64,000 nucleotides of DNA from Flavobacterium fragile (GTDB lineage: Bacteria; Bacteroidota; Bacteroidia; Flavobacteriales; Flavobacteriaceae), in NCBI RefSeq assembly GCF_023634865.1, contig NZ_JAMLJN010000004.1:1-64000 (forward strand). The letters run 5' to 3'. Position numbers and translations under genes: made by a program. A model generated the notes under the pieces. That model was not told the origin of the DNA. It searched no databases and saw only the letters and a list, made by a program, of their open reading frames with translations. Positions 45,146-53,562 of this stretch are shown piece after piece (within the stretch, counting starts at the first letter, position 1; every line of letters starts with the position of its first letter).

Positions 45146-45181
45146 AAGCCCTAATGTTTATATGCATCAAGGGCTTTTTTA
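45146..45181 (+). terminator. Terminator upstream of rteC
   Basis: AAAGCCCT (45146-45153) pairs with AGGGCTTT (45171-45178), then T. It ends only 10 bp before the rteC ATG. Confidence 0.8.
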
Positions 45182-45190
45182 TTAAATAGA

Positions 45191-46078
45191 ATGTTTGAAA
45201 ACATAAATCTAATCAAGAAAATATCAAATTTGAAAAATAAAATAAACGTACTTCTTTCAGACCTTAACGAACAATTAAATTTTACTGATTTAGAAATAGA
45301 TGATCCAATACATAGAAGTGAAAGTGCTATCAACATAATTATAAATTCAATTGAAAAATTAAGAGCAATATTCGAAAAAGAGAAAAATGTATCACAAGAA
45401 ATTGAAATTGATTTCTTCAAAAATGTGAAACCAAAATTTACATCAAAATTAATCTATTATAATGCTATTTATAAAATTGAGACCAAAAAACCCCATGGTG
45501 GTGACCGAATACTAAAAAAATATTTAAACCATGAATTAGAAAAATTAAAACGATATTTCGATAACAATTTAGAGTTTTACAAATATTACAGAACAGGTAG
45601 TAATTATTTGGATACTAAATATTTCACTAGAGGGAAGTTTGATATTAAATTAACGCTAGATAGTTTTTATTTTGAAGCAGATCATACATTTTCAACTTCA
45701 CATGATTTTAAAGTGGCAAAGATAATGGCACACGATTTAATTCAAGTGTATTTAGAAGATAAGCTACTAATCATGGAAAACAGAGAACCTAAAGAAAAAT
45801 CACAAGTTAATCCCAAGTTGAAGCAAAATTGGACTGGTTCTAAAGTTGCATTAATAGAGCTTTTATATGCTTTACATACAGAAGGTGTTTTTAATAATGG
45901 AACCTCTGATTTAAAAGATGTTGCAGAGTATTTCGAAAATATTTTTAATATTGATTTAGGTCAGTATCACAGGGCATTCCTTGAAATTAGAATGCGTAAA
46001 TCCGACCAAACAAAATTCCTAAATGCTTTAAAAGAAAAGTTAGTGAAACGCATGGAAAATACAGATGAAATTTCATAA
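45191..46078 (+). CDS. rteC: RteC-family regulator
   Basis: A 295-residue protein matching the RteC domain: an N-terminal helical part (1-130) with a long stretch of K/E helices, and a C-terminal part with KLKQNWTGSKVALIELLYAL, TEGVFNNGTSDLKDVAEYFE and QYHRAFLEIRMRKSDQTKFL. In CTnDOT, RteC activates excision genes after tetracycline. Here rteA, rteB and tetQ are absent, so the signal differs. It begins the element-biology block and is followed by an HTH gene. Confidence 0.9.
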   Translation: MFENINLIKKISNLKNKINVLLSDLNEQLNFTDLEIDDPIHRSESAINIIINSIEKLRAIFEKEKNVSQEIEIDFFKNVKPKFTSKLIYYNAIYKIETKKPHGGDRILKKYLNHELEKLKRYFDNNLEFYKYYRTGSNYLDTKYFTRGKFDIKLTLDSFYFEADHTFSTSHDFKVAKIMAHDLIQVYLEDKLLIMENREPKEKSQVNPKLKQNWTGSKVALIELLYALHTEGVFNNGTSDLKDVAEYFENIFNIDLGQYHRAFLEIRMRKSDQTKFLNALKEKLVKRMENTDEIS

Positions 46079-46112
46079 CACTAATAAATACAATACTTTG
46101 AACAAAAATCAT

Positions 46113-46138
46113 TCACAACTTGTGATTGACTTGTGATT
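46113..46138. promoter_or_regulatory. Palindromic operator-like site before the HTH gene
   Basis: TCACAACTTGTGA (46113-46125) is a perfect palindrome, and its right half ACTTGTGATT recurs at 46130-46139. The sites are about one turn apart and lie between rteC and the HTH gene, so RteC or the HTH protein could bind them. Confidence 0.5.
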
Positions 46139-46191
46139 TAAAACTATTCAAACATCTCAATTTTGTACCATAACAATCTAAAATACACGTT

Positions 46192-46479
46192 ATGGCAATC
46201 GAAGTGATCACTCGCGAAGACTTAAATGAATTTAGAAGTCTTCTTTTGAACGATTTAATAGAAATCATTCAATCCAAACCGCAACAAACAAAACAATGGC
46301 TCAAATCCAATGAAGTCCGTAAACTGTTAAACATCTCTCCAGGGACTTTACAAAACCTCCGCATCAACGGCACACTCACCTACACCAAAGTTGGCGGTAT
46401 CATGTATTATGACAATTCAGATATTGATAAATTATTAAATGGAAATAAGGTAAATGCTTTGCCTACCCTCTTTAAGTAA
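46192..46479 (+). CDS. Excisionase-like helix-turn-helix protein
   Basis: A 95-residue protein with an N-terminal helix (1-35, EVITREDLNEFRSLLLNDLI) and an HTH_17 domain (WLKSNEVRKLLNISPGTLQN, then LRINGTLTYTKVGGIMYYDN). In Bacteroidota elements this type sits next to rteC and serves as a directionality factor (Xis-like) or regulator of excision. It resembles the HTH protein at 2027-2296. Its place after rteC and the operator-like palindrome fits an excision control switch. Confidence 0.85.
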   Translation: MAIEVITREDLNEFRSLLLNDLIEIIQSKPQQTKQWLKSNEVRKLLNISPGTLQNLRINGTLTYTKVGGIMYYDNSDIDKLLNGNKVNALPTLFK

Positions 46480-46571
46480 TATGATTTTTTTGTCATACCG
46501 AGCGCAGTCGAGGTATCTCATAATCTTAGTAAAAGTCTTAATACTTAATACTCCAATCTTAATACTTCCAA

Positions 46572-47405
46572 ATGAATTACATCAAACACTTAACCGGTTT
46601 CTTCGAAAAAGTAGCCATTGATAAAACATTAAATCCAACACATGTAAGCTTATACATTGCTTTGTTCCAATTTTGGAATTGCAATCGCTTTAAAAATCCA
46701 ATAAGCATAAATCGAGATGAGGTAATGCGAATAAGCAAAATCAGTTCCAAAGCAACCTATCATAAATGTCTGAAGAACTTGCATAGTTTGGGTTACATCA
46801 ATTACGAACCATCCTTCAATCCATTCAAAGGAAGCCATGTCATTTTATTCAACTTTTCAGAAGATTTAAAACCGCTGCCTAAATCCGAAAGAAAACCAAA
46901 AAATGAACCACTTAATGAACTTGTTTCTGAACAAGCTTTGAACAAGTCTTGTACTAGTAGTGAGACAGGTACTGAACAAGCATTAGTACCTTCTATAAAC
47001 TATATAAACAATACAAACATTTTAAACGATAAAAACGTTTCAAACTTGGAAAAGCTCACAAAAAATTTTGAAGAAGTAAATAATTCAGTTTTAAAAAACG
47101 AAGATGAAGAAAAAGAAAAAAGTTCCGCGAAAAAAGAAAAAGAAGAAAAGTTACAGCCATCAATCGAAGAAGTTAAAACCTATTTCCAGGAAAATAACTT
47201 TCCAGAACAAGAAGCACAAAAATTCTTCAATTACTTCAAAAGTGTCGGTTGGTTAGTCGGTGGAAAAACACCAATGGTCGATTGGCAAGCGGCAGCACAA
47301 AATTGGATGATTAACGTACCAAAATTCATTTCAAATGCAGAACAACACAACAGAGCAAAACAACTCAACACAACAACTAACAAAGACTATTCAGAGCCTT
47401 TATAG
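46572..47405 (+). CDS. Winged-helix replication-type protein
   Basis: A 277-residue protein. The N-terminal part (1-105) is a winged helix (HVSLYIALFQFWNCNRFKNP, NRDEVMRISKISSKATYHKC, LHSLGYINYEPS) like DnaD/replication initiators of Bacteroidota elements. A low-complexity linker rich in N, K and E follows (about 110-200). The C-terminal 75 residues (EEVKTYFQENNFPEQEAQKF, WLVGGKTPMVDWQAAAQNWM) are a small helical domain shared by this family. With the DnaC-like ATPase downstream it may load a helicase at an element origin. Confidence 0.7.
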   Translation: MNYIKHLTGFFEKVAIDKTLNPTHVSLYIALFQFWNCNRFKNPISINRDEVMRISKISSKATYHKCLKNLHSLGYINYEPSFNPFKGSHVILFNFSEDLKPLPKSERKPKNEPLNELVSEQALNKSCTSSETGTEQALVPSINYINNTNILNDKNVSNLEKLTKNFEEVNNSVLKNEDEEKEKSSAKKEKEEKLQPSIEEVKTYFQENNFPEQEAQKFFNYFKSVGWLVGGKTPMVDWQAAAQNWMINVPKFISNAEQHNRAKQLNTTTNKDYSEPL

Positions 47406-47571
47406 TCTTTTTGTCATACTGATCTTGTTTCAGTATCTCATCCTTTGCGAACCTTGCGTAAATCTTTGCGAACCTTGCGGTTAAACCTATGCTAACCTAT
47501 CCATAGCGAAGCGTCTTAATCCATCAAAAAAAACTATAAAATCTATGTTCCTATGTGGTTAAAATAAAAAA

Positions 47572-47820
47572 ATGGAAAACGAAATAAAATCACATTACAG
47601 CTACACCGAAGTAATCAATTGGCTCGAACAAAAAGGCATCGAACTATACGGCAATCATTTCAAAATAATGGAAACTGATTACCCAATTGTTTACAAACTA
47701 ATCGCGTATTTCTTAAAAGACGAACCAACTTGCTTTCAATACGGTATAAACCTCAACCAAGATTTGATATTAAGAGGAGGACTGCCAGTGGCAGTCAGGT
47801 ATAAAAATTATAAGTTATGA
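47572..47820 (+). pseudogene. Truncated duplicate of the DnaC-like ATPase
   Basis: This 82-residue frame matches residues 1-64 of the following protein (both have WLE.KGIELYG, ETD and YKLIAYFLKDE) at roughly 60% identity. It breaks off exactly at the P-loop: ILRGG is followed by LPVAVRYKNYKL instead of GPIGCGKTS. The junction falls at the perfect palindrome ACTGCCAGTGGCAGT (47781-47795). The stop overlaps the next start. It is a remnant or, less likely, a small regulator of the full ATPase. Confidence 0.8.
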
Positions 47821-48428
47821 ATACAACATTAAGTTATTTAGAAATCATTTCTTGGTTAGAAAAAAAAGGAATTGAGTTATATGGCAAGAAGTTCAAAATC
47901 CTAGAAACAGACCATGAAATAATTTACAAATTGATAGCCTACTTTTTGAAGGATGAACAAGCTTGTTATCAATTCAATATCGATTTAGAAAAAGGCATCT
48001 TATTAACCGGACCAATTGGATGCGGTAAAACATCATTGATGAATTTAATGAAATACCTAACAGCAACAGAACATAAATTTTTCGTAAAACCCTGTAGAGA
48101 TATAAGCTTCGAATTCATTCAGGACGGTTATCAAATCATTCATAAATATAGCAAAGGAAAACTTTATGAATCAGAACCAAAAACTATATGCTTCGACGAT
48201 TTAGGCACAGAAAACAATCTGAAATACTTCGGTAACGAATGCAATGTAATGGCAGAAATTCTATTAAGCCGATATGATCTATTCATTTCAAAAAAACTCA
48301 TAACCCACATAACCACAAATCTATCCGCCACAGAAATAGAAAAACACTACGGCAACCGAGTTCGCTCCAGATTACGAGAGATGGTAAATCTAATTGCCTA
48401 TGATAAATCAACATTAGATAAACGCTAA
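47817..48428 (+). CDS. DnaC/IstB-like ATPase
   Basis: A 203-residue AAA-type ATPase. Walker A is TGPIGCGKTSLMN (about 64-76) and Walker B is KTICFDDLGTE (122-132). A sensor-type THITTNLSATEIEKHYGNRV ends in RSRLREMVNL, the arginine-finger/box VII region. DnaC-like ATPases load the replicative helicase. The 60-residue N-terminal domain is shared with the truncated copy upstream. With the winged-helix protein it forms a replication-like pair inside the element. Confidence 0.85.
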   Translation: MNTTLSYLEIISWLEKKGIELYGKKFKILETDHEIIYKLIAYFLKDEQACYQFNIDLEKGILLTGPIGCGKTSLMNLMKYLTATEHKFFVKPCRDISFEFIQDGYQIIHKYSKGKLYESEPKTICFDDLGTENNLKYFGNECNVMAEILLSRYDLFISKKLITHITTNLSATEIEKHYGNRVRSRLREMVNLIAYDKSTLDKR

Positions 48429-48566
48429 CGTCAGTTCGAGTGTTCTAATAAAATTGCGACTAGCTATTTTATTAGAATGTATCGAGAACCTTTCAAAGAT
48501 ATAAATCCGCATAAATCCGCGTTGCAAAGCATCCGTTTCATCCGCGTTCCAACAACAAAAAACAAC

Positions 48567-49229
48567 ATGAAAACAATAACCAACTTTTGGAACTACTTCC
48601 AACAAAACAACTTCGTTTTCCTACTCCTAAACGAAATCTCAAAAGACGAACTAAAACTCCATTTCGACAAACTAATCGAGATACTACATCAATACAACAA
48701 AGACCTAGACCTCATCATCAAAAACAAAAAAAACGGTGCAGAATTAATTATAACAGCAAATGGTAATCCCTATCTATTCAAAGAAGTAGAATTATTAGTC
48801 CATCATGCACTAGTTGTAGAACGTTGGAAAATAACCGCATTCCTCCAACCCGAAACCAACCTAACAAAATACGAAAAGAGCACCGACAAACCACTAGAGT
48901 ATTACGGCATCACTTTACGAATAAGCGAAATGTATTTCATCCCATTAGAAAACCCAAACAAACCAACTGATTTAGGAATAAAAGTGTTACTCAAAAACTA
49001 CATCGTCCACAAAGACAACCCAAGACTTCGAGAAGCAGTTTACATCCACATTGAACATTTAATCGGAGAAAAGTCATTTGCTAATGATATAGCTTTTATT
49101 GAAATTGGACAATGGGAAGGAGATAATGAAAACCAAATCGAATTGTATAATTTAAAATCCTATATCGATATTGAAAAGGAACAATTAAGTTTCGGTAACA
49201 AATACAATTTACTGCCAAAGCTTAACTAA
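48567..49229 (+). CDS. Conserved hypothetical protein, accessory region
   Basis: A 220-residue soluble protein. It starts MKTITNFWNYFQQNNFVFLL, has DLDLIIKNKKNGAELIITAN followed by GNPYLFKEVELLVHHAL, and ends in a mixed domain with HIEHLIGEKSFANDIAFIEI. I have seen similar proteins in Flavobacterium near toxin/immunity loci but know of no function. ATG 48567 is chosen because the upstream in-frame part reads through a TCCGCATAAATCCGCG-type repeat. It lies 204 bp before the nuclease-HerA pair and might be associated with it. Confidence 0.55.
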   Translation: MKTITNFWNYFQQNNFVFLLLNEISKDELKLHFDKLIEILHQYNKDLDLIIKNKKNGAELIITANGNPYLFKEVELLVHHALVVERWKITAFLQPETNLTKYEKSTDKPLEYYGITLRISEMYFIPLENPNKPTDLGIKVLLKNYIVHKDNPRLREAVYIHIEHLIGEKSFANDIAFIEIGQWEGDNENQIELYNLKSYIDIEKEQLSFGNKYNLLPKLN

Positions 49230-49433
49230 TATTCCGTTCGCAAAACATTACAAAATCTGTAGTAAATCGCAAATGAAATATAGCAATTTTTGCAAAAAAT
49301 AAATTGATAACTCGGTTAATAAGTCAAATCGGATCGATTAAAATCATTCGAAATTATTTTATATTTTAGTAAATAAAATTTATTAAAAACAAATTGAAAT
49401 ATTGTGTGAAAATAATCTTCAATCCCAAAACAG

Positions 49434-50651
49434 ATGACAGACAGAACAGCAACTGATACAATTAAAGGATATTTTTATCAATTTGACCTAGCAATACTCA
49501 AATTATTACAATTAGAGGATGATACGCACGAAATTATAGTTGAAGGTATTGAGGATGTTGATGTAAAAGATGCAACCGAAGAAACTGCTATACAATGCAA
49601 ATACCATTCTAAAATTGAATATAATCATTCCGTCATTGCCAAACCAATACGTTTAATGCTAAATCATTTCAAAGAGGTTTTAAATGGTAAAGAGAAAAAA
49701 ATAAAGTATTTATATTTTGGTCACTTTAAATCGGGGCACGAAAAATTTCCTTCTACAATTACGTTGGATTTCTTAAAGTCAAATTTGCTCACTTACAAAA
49801 AAGAAAAAGTTGAGTATAAACATTACGAAGAATTAAAATTAAGTGATGAAAACTTAATATTATTTTTAGAAACTTTGGAAATTGATATTAATGCAAAATC
49901 TTATGAGGATCAACTTAAAGAGATATTCACTTCTTTGAAAAATCAGAATAATTTTAATTGTGATGATTTTGAAGCTGAAAACTTCTACTATAACAACGCG
50001 TTGAAAATCATAAGCAATCTTGCTAAGGAGAATGATATAGCTAATCGAAAGATTTCTAAAAAAGATTTTTTAACTCAAATCAATTCTAAACAAGTACTTT
50101 TTCATAAATGGTTTGTTCAATATAAAGGCAAAAAGAAATTACTATCTGATATTAGGTCTAAATATTTTAGTGATTACAATAGTTCTCCATTTGAAAGATT
50201 TTTTCTAATAGAAGTGAATTCAAGTAATTATTTACGAAGTGATTTAAAATCTATAATTCATTTAATTAGTAAAAAATACTCTCAACTTTCAAGATTAAAT
50301 CCAGATTCTTTTTGTCCATATATTCACATATCAGGATTATCAAATATAGAATTAATTGAGCTAAAAACAGAACTCATTAACGAAAACTTTAAATTTAAAG
50401 ATGGCTTTGATTTCAATGGTTCAAGATTCAATCCAAAATCAATTACAGAAAAAGCTACTTACCATAATGGAATAAAAATTAAAATAGTTAATGATTTAAA
50501 AGATATTGAAACAATTTTTAATCAAATTTCAAAAGCTAAAGAAGTATATCATTTCTATTTCGAAACTCCATTTTTTTCAACATCAAATGAAAGTATTAAA
50601 CATGTACAAATTCAAATACAAGAAATTAACGATATCAAAAATATAATCTAA
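49434..50651 (+). CDS. DUF4297-like nuclease of a HerA-linked defence system
   Basis: A 405-residue protein. The N-terminal 150 residues look like a PD-(D/E)xK nuclease of the DUF4297/Cap4-like group. It has TIKGYFYQFDLAILKLL (conserved GY-YQ...A...LL), EGIEDVDV (Glu37, Glu40-Asp41, Asp43) and the Q-x-K motif in AIQCKYHSK (Gln54, Lys56). The rest is helical with a C-terminal alpha/beta part and no known motif. The stop codon shares one base with the start of a HerA-type ATPase, and nuclease-HerA pairs are known antiphage systems that degrade DNA on infection. The link to DUF4297 rests on N-terminal motifs; the protein is compact compared with longer DUF4297 members. Confidence 0.72.
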   Translation: MTDRTATDTIKGYFYQFDLAILKLLQLEDDTHEIIVEGIEDVDVKDATEETAIQCKYHSKIEYNHSVIAKPIRLMLNHFKEVLNGKEKKIKYLYFGHFKSGHEKFPSTITLDFLKSNLLTYKKEKVEYKHYEELKLSDENLILFLETLEIDINAKSYEDQLKEIFTSLKNQNNFNCDDFEAENFYYNNALKIISNLAKENDIANRKISKKDFLTQINSKQVLFHKWFVQYKGKKKLLSDIRSKYFSDYNSSPFERFFLIEVNSSNYLRSDLKSIIHLISKKYSQLSRLNPDSFCPYIHISGLSNIELIELKTELINENFKFKDGFDFNGSRFNPKSITEKATYHNGIKIKIVNDLKDIETIFNQISKAKEVYHFYFETPFFSTSNESIKHVQIQIQEINDIKNII

Positions 50652-52426
50652 TGACAGAAGACAAATTAAATGCAGAAGTAATTGCAGTATTTCCCAATAA
50701 AGTTAAAATTAAAGTAGATAAACTTGAAGATTTCAGAATAGCAGACGAATCATTAAGAGTTGGTTCGTATCTCAAAATTTATGGAAATGATAATGCTATT
50801 TTAATGGCAATAATTGAAAATTTTTCAATTGATGTTTCAGAAAAAAATAATGAAGCTATTAGAACACATATCATCGAAGCTAGTCCATTGGGAATAATCA
50901 AAAATGGTAAATTTACAAGAGGTGGTGACGATTTAACAATTCCGCCAAAAAAAGTTGAACCAGCAACAGAAGAGGAAATCAAGAAAATTTATATCGAATC
51001 GGTAGAAGATAAAGAACAATTTACTTTTTGTTCATTATCTTCAAATGCAAACATTAGAATTCCAGTAAATGGCAATAAATTTTTCAATAAGCATATTGCA
51101 ATAGTCGGTTCTACAGGTTCTGGTAAATCTCATACATTATCTACTATCATACAAACGGCTGTAAATTCTAAAAGCGGAGATTTTAGTTTAAATAATTCAC
51201 ACGTAATAATTTTTGATATCCATTCCGAATATAAATCAGCTTTTCCAGATGCTAATTTTATTGATATTGAGAATTTAAAATTGCCATATTGGTTACTAAA
51301 TAGTGATGAACTAGAAGAAGTGCTTCTAGATACTGGAGAGAGAGATAATTATAATCAATCTTCAGTTTTTAGAAAATTGGTTACCGAAAACAAGAAAAAG
51401 CACAATCCTGATAAAACAAAGATATTTTACGATTCTCCTTTATTTTTTGACATAAATGAAGTTCAAAATGCTTTATATAACTTAAAGAATGAAACAAAAA
51501 ATTCTAAAAGTTCAAATCGATATATGATAGTTGATGATTCTTATACTTGTAATGATAGTAGTACAACTGTTGATACTGGAATATTACTAAATGAAGAACA
51601 GAGAATAGATAAATATTTTAATGAAGAGTTTCAATTTCATCCAACTAAAAATCAGAATGTAACTAAAGGAGATTATGCGGAAGGTACTTTAGATAAGTTT
51701 TTTGTAAGATTTCAAGAAAAGATAAATCAAGACCGTTTAACTTTCTTATTTGGTGAAGAATCAAAAGAGATTTCTTTCGAAGATACATTGAAAAATATTT
51801 TAGGATATAATTCAAATTCCAATGTTACAGTAATTGATTTAAGCGGAGTTCCTTTTGAAGTATTAAGTATTACCGTTTCTTTAATTTCAAGAATTGTATT
51901 TGAATATGGTTATATATACAAAAGATTGAGAAACAACATTAATCCAAATGAAAAAATCAATAATGACATTCCAATACTTTTAGTTTATGAAGAAGCACAC
52001 AAATATGTTCCAAATAGCGATTTAGTAAAATATAGATCTTCAAAAAAATCAATTGAAAGAATTGCGAAAGAGGGCAGAAAATATGGAGTTACTTTGTTAT
52101 TAGCAAGTCAAAGACCATCTGAAATATCAGAAACTATATTTTCACAATGTAATAATTTCATTGCGATGAGATTAACTAATCCAGTTGACCAAGGTTATGT
52201 GAAAAAATTACTTCCAGATAGTTTAGGTTCATTAATTGAAAAAATGCCATCATTAAAACAAGGTGAAGCTTTGTTAATTGGTGAATCTGTAATTCTGCCT
52301 TCAATCGTTCAAATTGATAGATGTAAAAATGAGCCTTCTTCAAGTGATATTCCGTATTGGGAATTATGGAAAGAAGAATGGAAAGATATGGATATTGATA
52401 AAATTAAAGAGGAATGGTATAAATAA
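50651..52426 (+). CDS. HerA-type ATPase/translocase, defence-associated
   Basis: A 591-residue protein. The N-terminal 60 residues are HAS-barrel-like (EVIAVFPNKVKIKVDKLEDF). Walker A is GSTGSGKS (153-160) and FDIHSEY follows. A helical insert spans about 215-390. Walker B with catalytic glutamates is ILLVYEEAHKY (442-452), and the sensor/arginine region is LASQRPSEIS (485-492) with RIAKEGRKYG upstream. HerA forms hexamers that pump DNA or activate a bound nuclease. It overlaps the nuclease gene by 1 bp, so the two are translated together and probably form a complex. Ordinary HerA-NurA repair is unlikely in a bacterium. Confidence 0.9.
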   Translation: MTEDKLNAEVIAVFPNKVKIKVDKLEDFRIADESLRVGSYLKIYGNDNAILMAIIENFSIDVSEKNNEAIRTHIIEASPLGIIKNGKFTRGGDDLTIPPKKVEPATEEEIKKIYIESVEDKEQFTFCSLSSNANIRIPVNGNKFFNKHIAIVGSTGSGKSHTLSTIIQTAVNSKSGDFSLNNSHVIIFDIHSEYKSAFPDANFIDIENLKLPYWLLNSDELEEVLLDTGERDNYNQSSVFRKLVTENKKKHNPDKTKIFYDSPLFFDINEVQNALYNLKNETKNSKSSNRYMIVDDSYTCNDSSTTVDTGILLNEEQRIDKYFNEEFQFHPTKNQNVTKGDYAEGTLDKFFVRFQEKINQDRLTFLFGEESKEISFEDTLKNILGYNSNSNVTVIDLSGVPFEVLSITVSLISRIVFEYGYIYKRLRNNINPNEKINNDIPILLVYEEAHKYVPNSDLVKYRSSKKSIERIAKEGRKYGVTLLLASQRPSEISETIFSQCNNFIAMRLTNPVDQGYVKKLLPDSLGSLIEKMPSLKQGEALLIGESVILPSIVQIDRCKNEPSSSDIPYWELWKEEWKDMDIDKIKEEWYK

Positions 52427-52548
52427 GTAAGTAAACTAAAATTCAAATTGACAGCATAAAAATTATGCTGAAGTATTCAAAATAGAAGACCTTTTAGAAT
52501 TGAAGTTAGAAATGAAAAAAATAGTTTTTAAGTAACAAATAGTATTCT

Positions 52549-52556
52549 TACATTTG
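52549..52556 (+). promoter_or_regulatory. -7 box of the TAC operon promoter
   Basis: TACATTTG fits TAnnTTTG, with a GTTTTTA (52524-52530) about 18 nt upstream as a weak -33 box. A start near 52563 would place the palindrome at 52591-52614 just inside the transcript. Confidence 0.5.
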
Positions 52557-52590
52557 AAAAAATAAACTAAATAGTATATTAAATAATCAT

Positions 52591-52614
52591 AAAATACACT
52601 TAAAAGTGTATTTT
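52591..52614. promoter_or_regulatory. Palindromic operator of the toxin-antitoxin-chaperone operon
   Basis: Two perfect 11-bp arms (AAAATACACTT and AAGTGTATTTT) flank AA. The site lies between the -7 box and the toxin start, where an XRE antitoxin of the HigA type normally binds to repress its own operon. Confidence 0.7.
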
Positions 52615-52635
52615 TGTTTGCAAACTAATAATAAA

Positions 52636-53157
52636 GTGAATATATTTGCTCTAGAAATATGGGATGATGAAGCTGCTAAATGCACTTTTTACACCGTAAA
52701 ATATGATGATGCCGATACAAATGAAACTGATTTATTCTTTGAAAAATATGATGCAATAGCAGAATATAAAGAAGCAAATAAAGAATTGTTGTCTTTTGTA
52801 TTGTTATCAATTGGTAATGATCACGGAGCAATAGATGAATTATTCAATAGAGATGAAAACGAAGTTAAGGGATTACCTGTACAAGGTAAAAGAACAATCG
52901 AAAATATTACTTACCACTTTCCGGAATTTCCATTAAGATTATACGCCTTAAAAATCACAAACAACATAGTTATACTTTTCAATGGAGGTATCAAAGATGG
53001 TCCAACAAATCAAGCAAGTTCATTACATTTAGAATGGAGAGCAGCATGTGAATTCGCAAAACGAATTAATGAAGCTTTACAAGATGGAACAATAATTGTA
53101 AATGAAAAACATAGAAAACTTACTAATTATGATGGTTCAGATGAAATCATCCTCTAA
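52636..53157 (+). CDS. HigB/Gp49-like toxin of a TAC module
   Basis: A 173-residue protein; the GTG at 52636 is taken as start because an earlier GTG lies inside the operator palindrome. The N-terminal half (MNIFALEIWDDEAAKCTFYT) is variable. The C-terminal half has FPLRLYALKITNNIVILFNG followed by GIKDGP, then WRAACEFAKRINEAL, matching the core of Gp49/HigB-like RelE-fold toxins (RLYALK and VILFNG strands, then a helix). Such toxins cleave mRNA on the ribosome. It is followed after 12 bp by an XRE antitoxin and then a SecB-like chaperone, the order of toxin-antitoxin-chaperone systems. Family membership is inferred from pattern and context. Confidence 0.68.
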   Translation: MNIFALEIWDDEAAKCTFYTVKYDDADTNETDLFFEKYDAIAEYKEANKELLSFVLLSIGNDHGAIDELFNRDENEVKGLPVQGKRTIENITYHFPEFPLRLYALKITNNIVILFNGGIKDGPTNQASSLHLEWRAACEFAKRINEALQDGTIIVNEKHRKLTNYDGSDEIIL

Positions 53158-53169
53158 AAATCCAAAACA

Positions 53170-53562
53170 ATGAGAAGCAAAGTAGCACAAAGAATTTTAG
53201 CAGAAACACCGGAAGAAACAAAAATCTTCGCGAGATTATATGCTGATATCGTGGTTCGAGTAAATCAGTTGTTAAAAGCAAAAGGATTTAGCCAAAAAGA
53301 TTTAGCAGATAAGCTAGAAAAAAGACCTTCCGAAGTTAACAAATGGTTGGTAGGAGAACATAACTTTACGTTACGTTCTTTAGCCAAATTGGAAGCAGAA
53401 CTTGGGGAACCAATTATTAATGTTCCACAAAGAAAGCCAATGGGAACAACTGGATATGTAACAGTATACAGAAACAATGCTATAAATACTGATGTAGCAT
53501 ATACAAGTGCATGGAAAAAATCAAAATCAAACAATAAAACAGCATTAGCCAATGTCAGCTAA
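53170..53562 (+). CDS. XRE/HigA-like antitoxin with C-terminal extension
   Basis: A 130-residue protein. An XRE helix-turn-helix spans about 28-80 (VNQLLKAKGFSQKDLADKLE, KRPSEVNKWLVGEHNFTLRS). Beyond it is an unusual 45-residue tail (about 86-130) with hydrophobic and aromatic residues (GYVTVYRNN, VAYTSAWKKS). In Mycobacterium TAC systems such a tail is the chaperone addiction region that SecB-like proteins must shield for the antitoxin to fold. The stop overlaps the SecB-like start by 11 bp. Confidence 0.82.
   Translation: MRSKVAQRILAETPEETKIFARLYADIVVRVNQLLKAKGFSQKDLADKLEKRPSEVNKWLVGEHNFTLRSLAKLEAELGEPIINVPQRKPMGTTGYVTVYRNNAINTDVAYTSAWKKSKSNNKTALANVS

Noticed and set aside
45191..46078. 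Tetracycline-inducible CTnDOT-type element
   Set aside because: RteC is present, but rteA, rteB, tetQ and transfer genes are absent, so the CTnDOT label is not supported.
50651..52426. HerA as part of a HerA-NurA repair pair
   Set aside because: The neighbour is not NurA-like; its QxK nuclease motifs and island context favour defence.
52606..52635. Earlier GTG start for the TAC toxin
   Set aside because: It lies inside the operator palindrome and adds ten residues (VYFCLQTNNK-like) that are not needed for the fold; GTG 52636 fits better.
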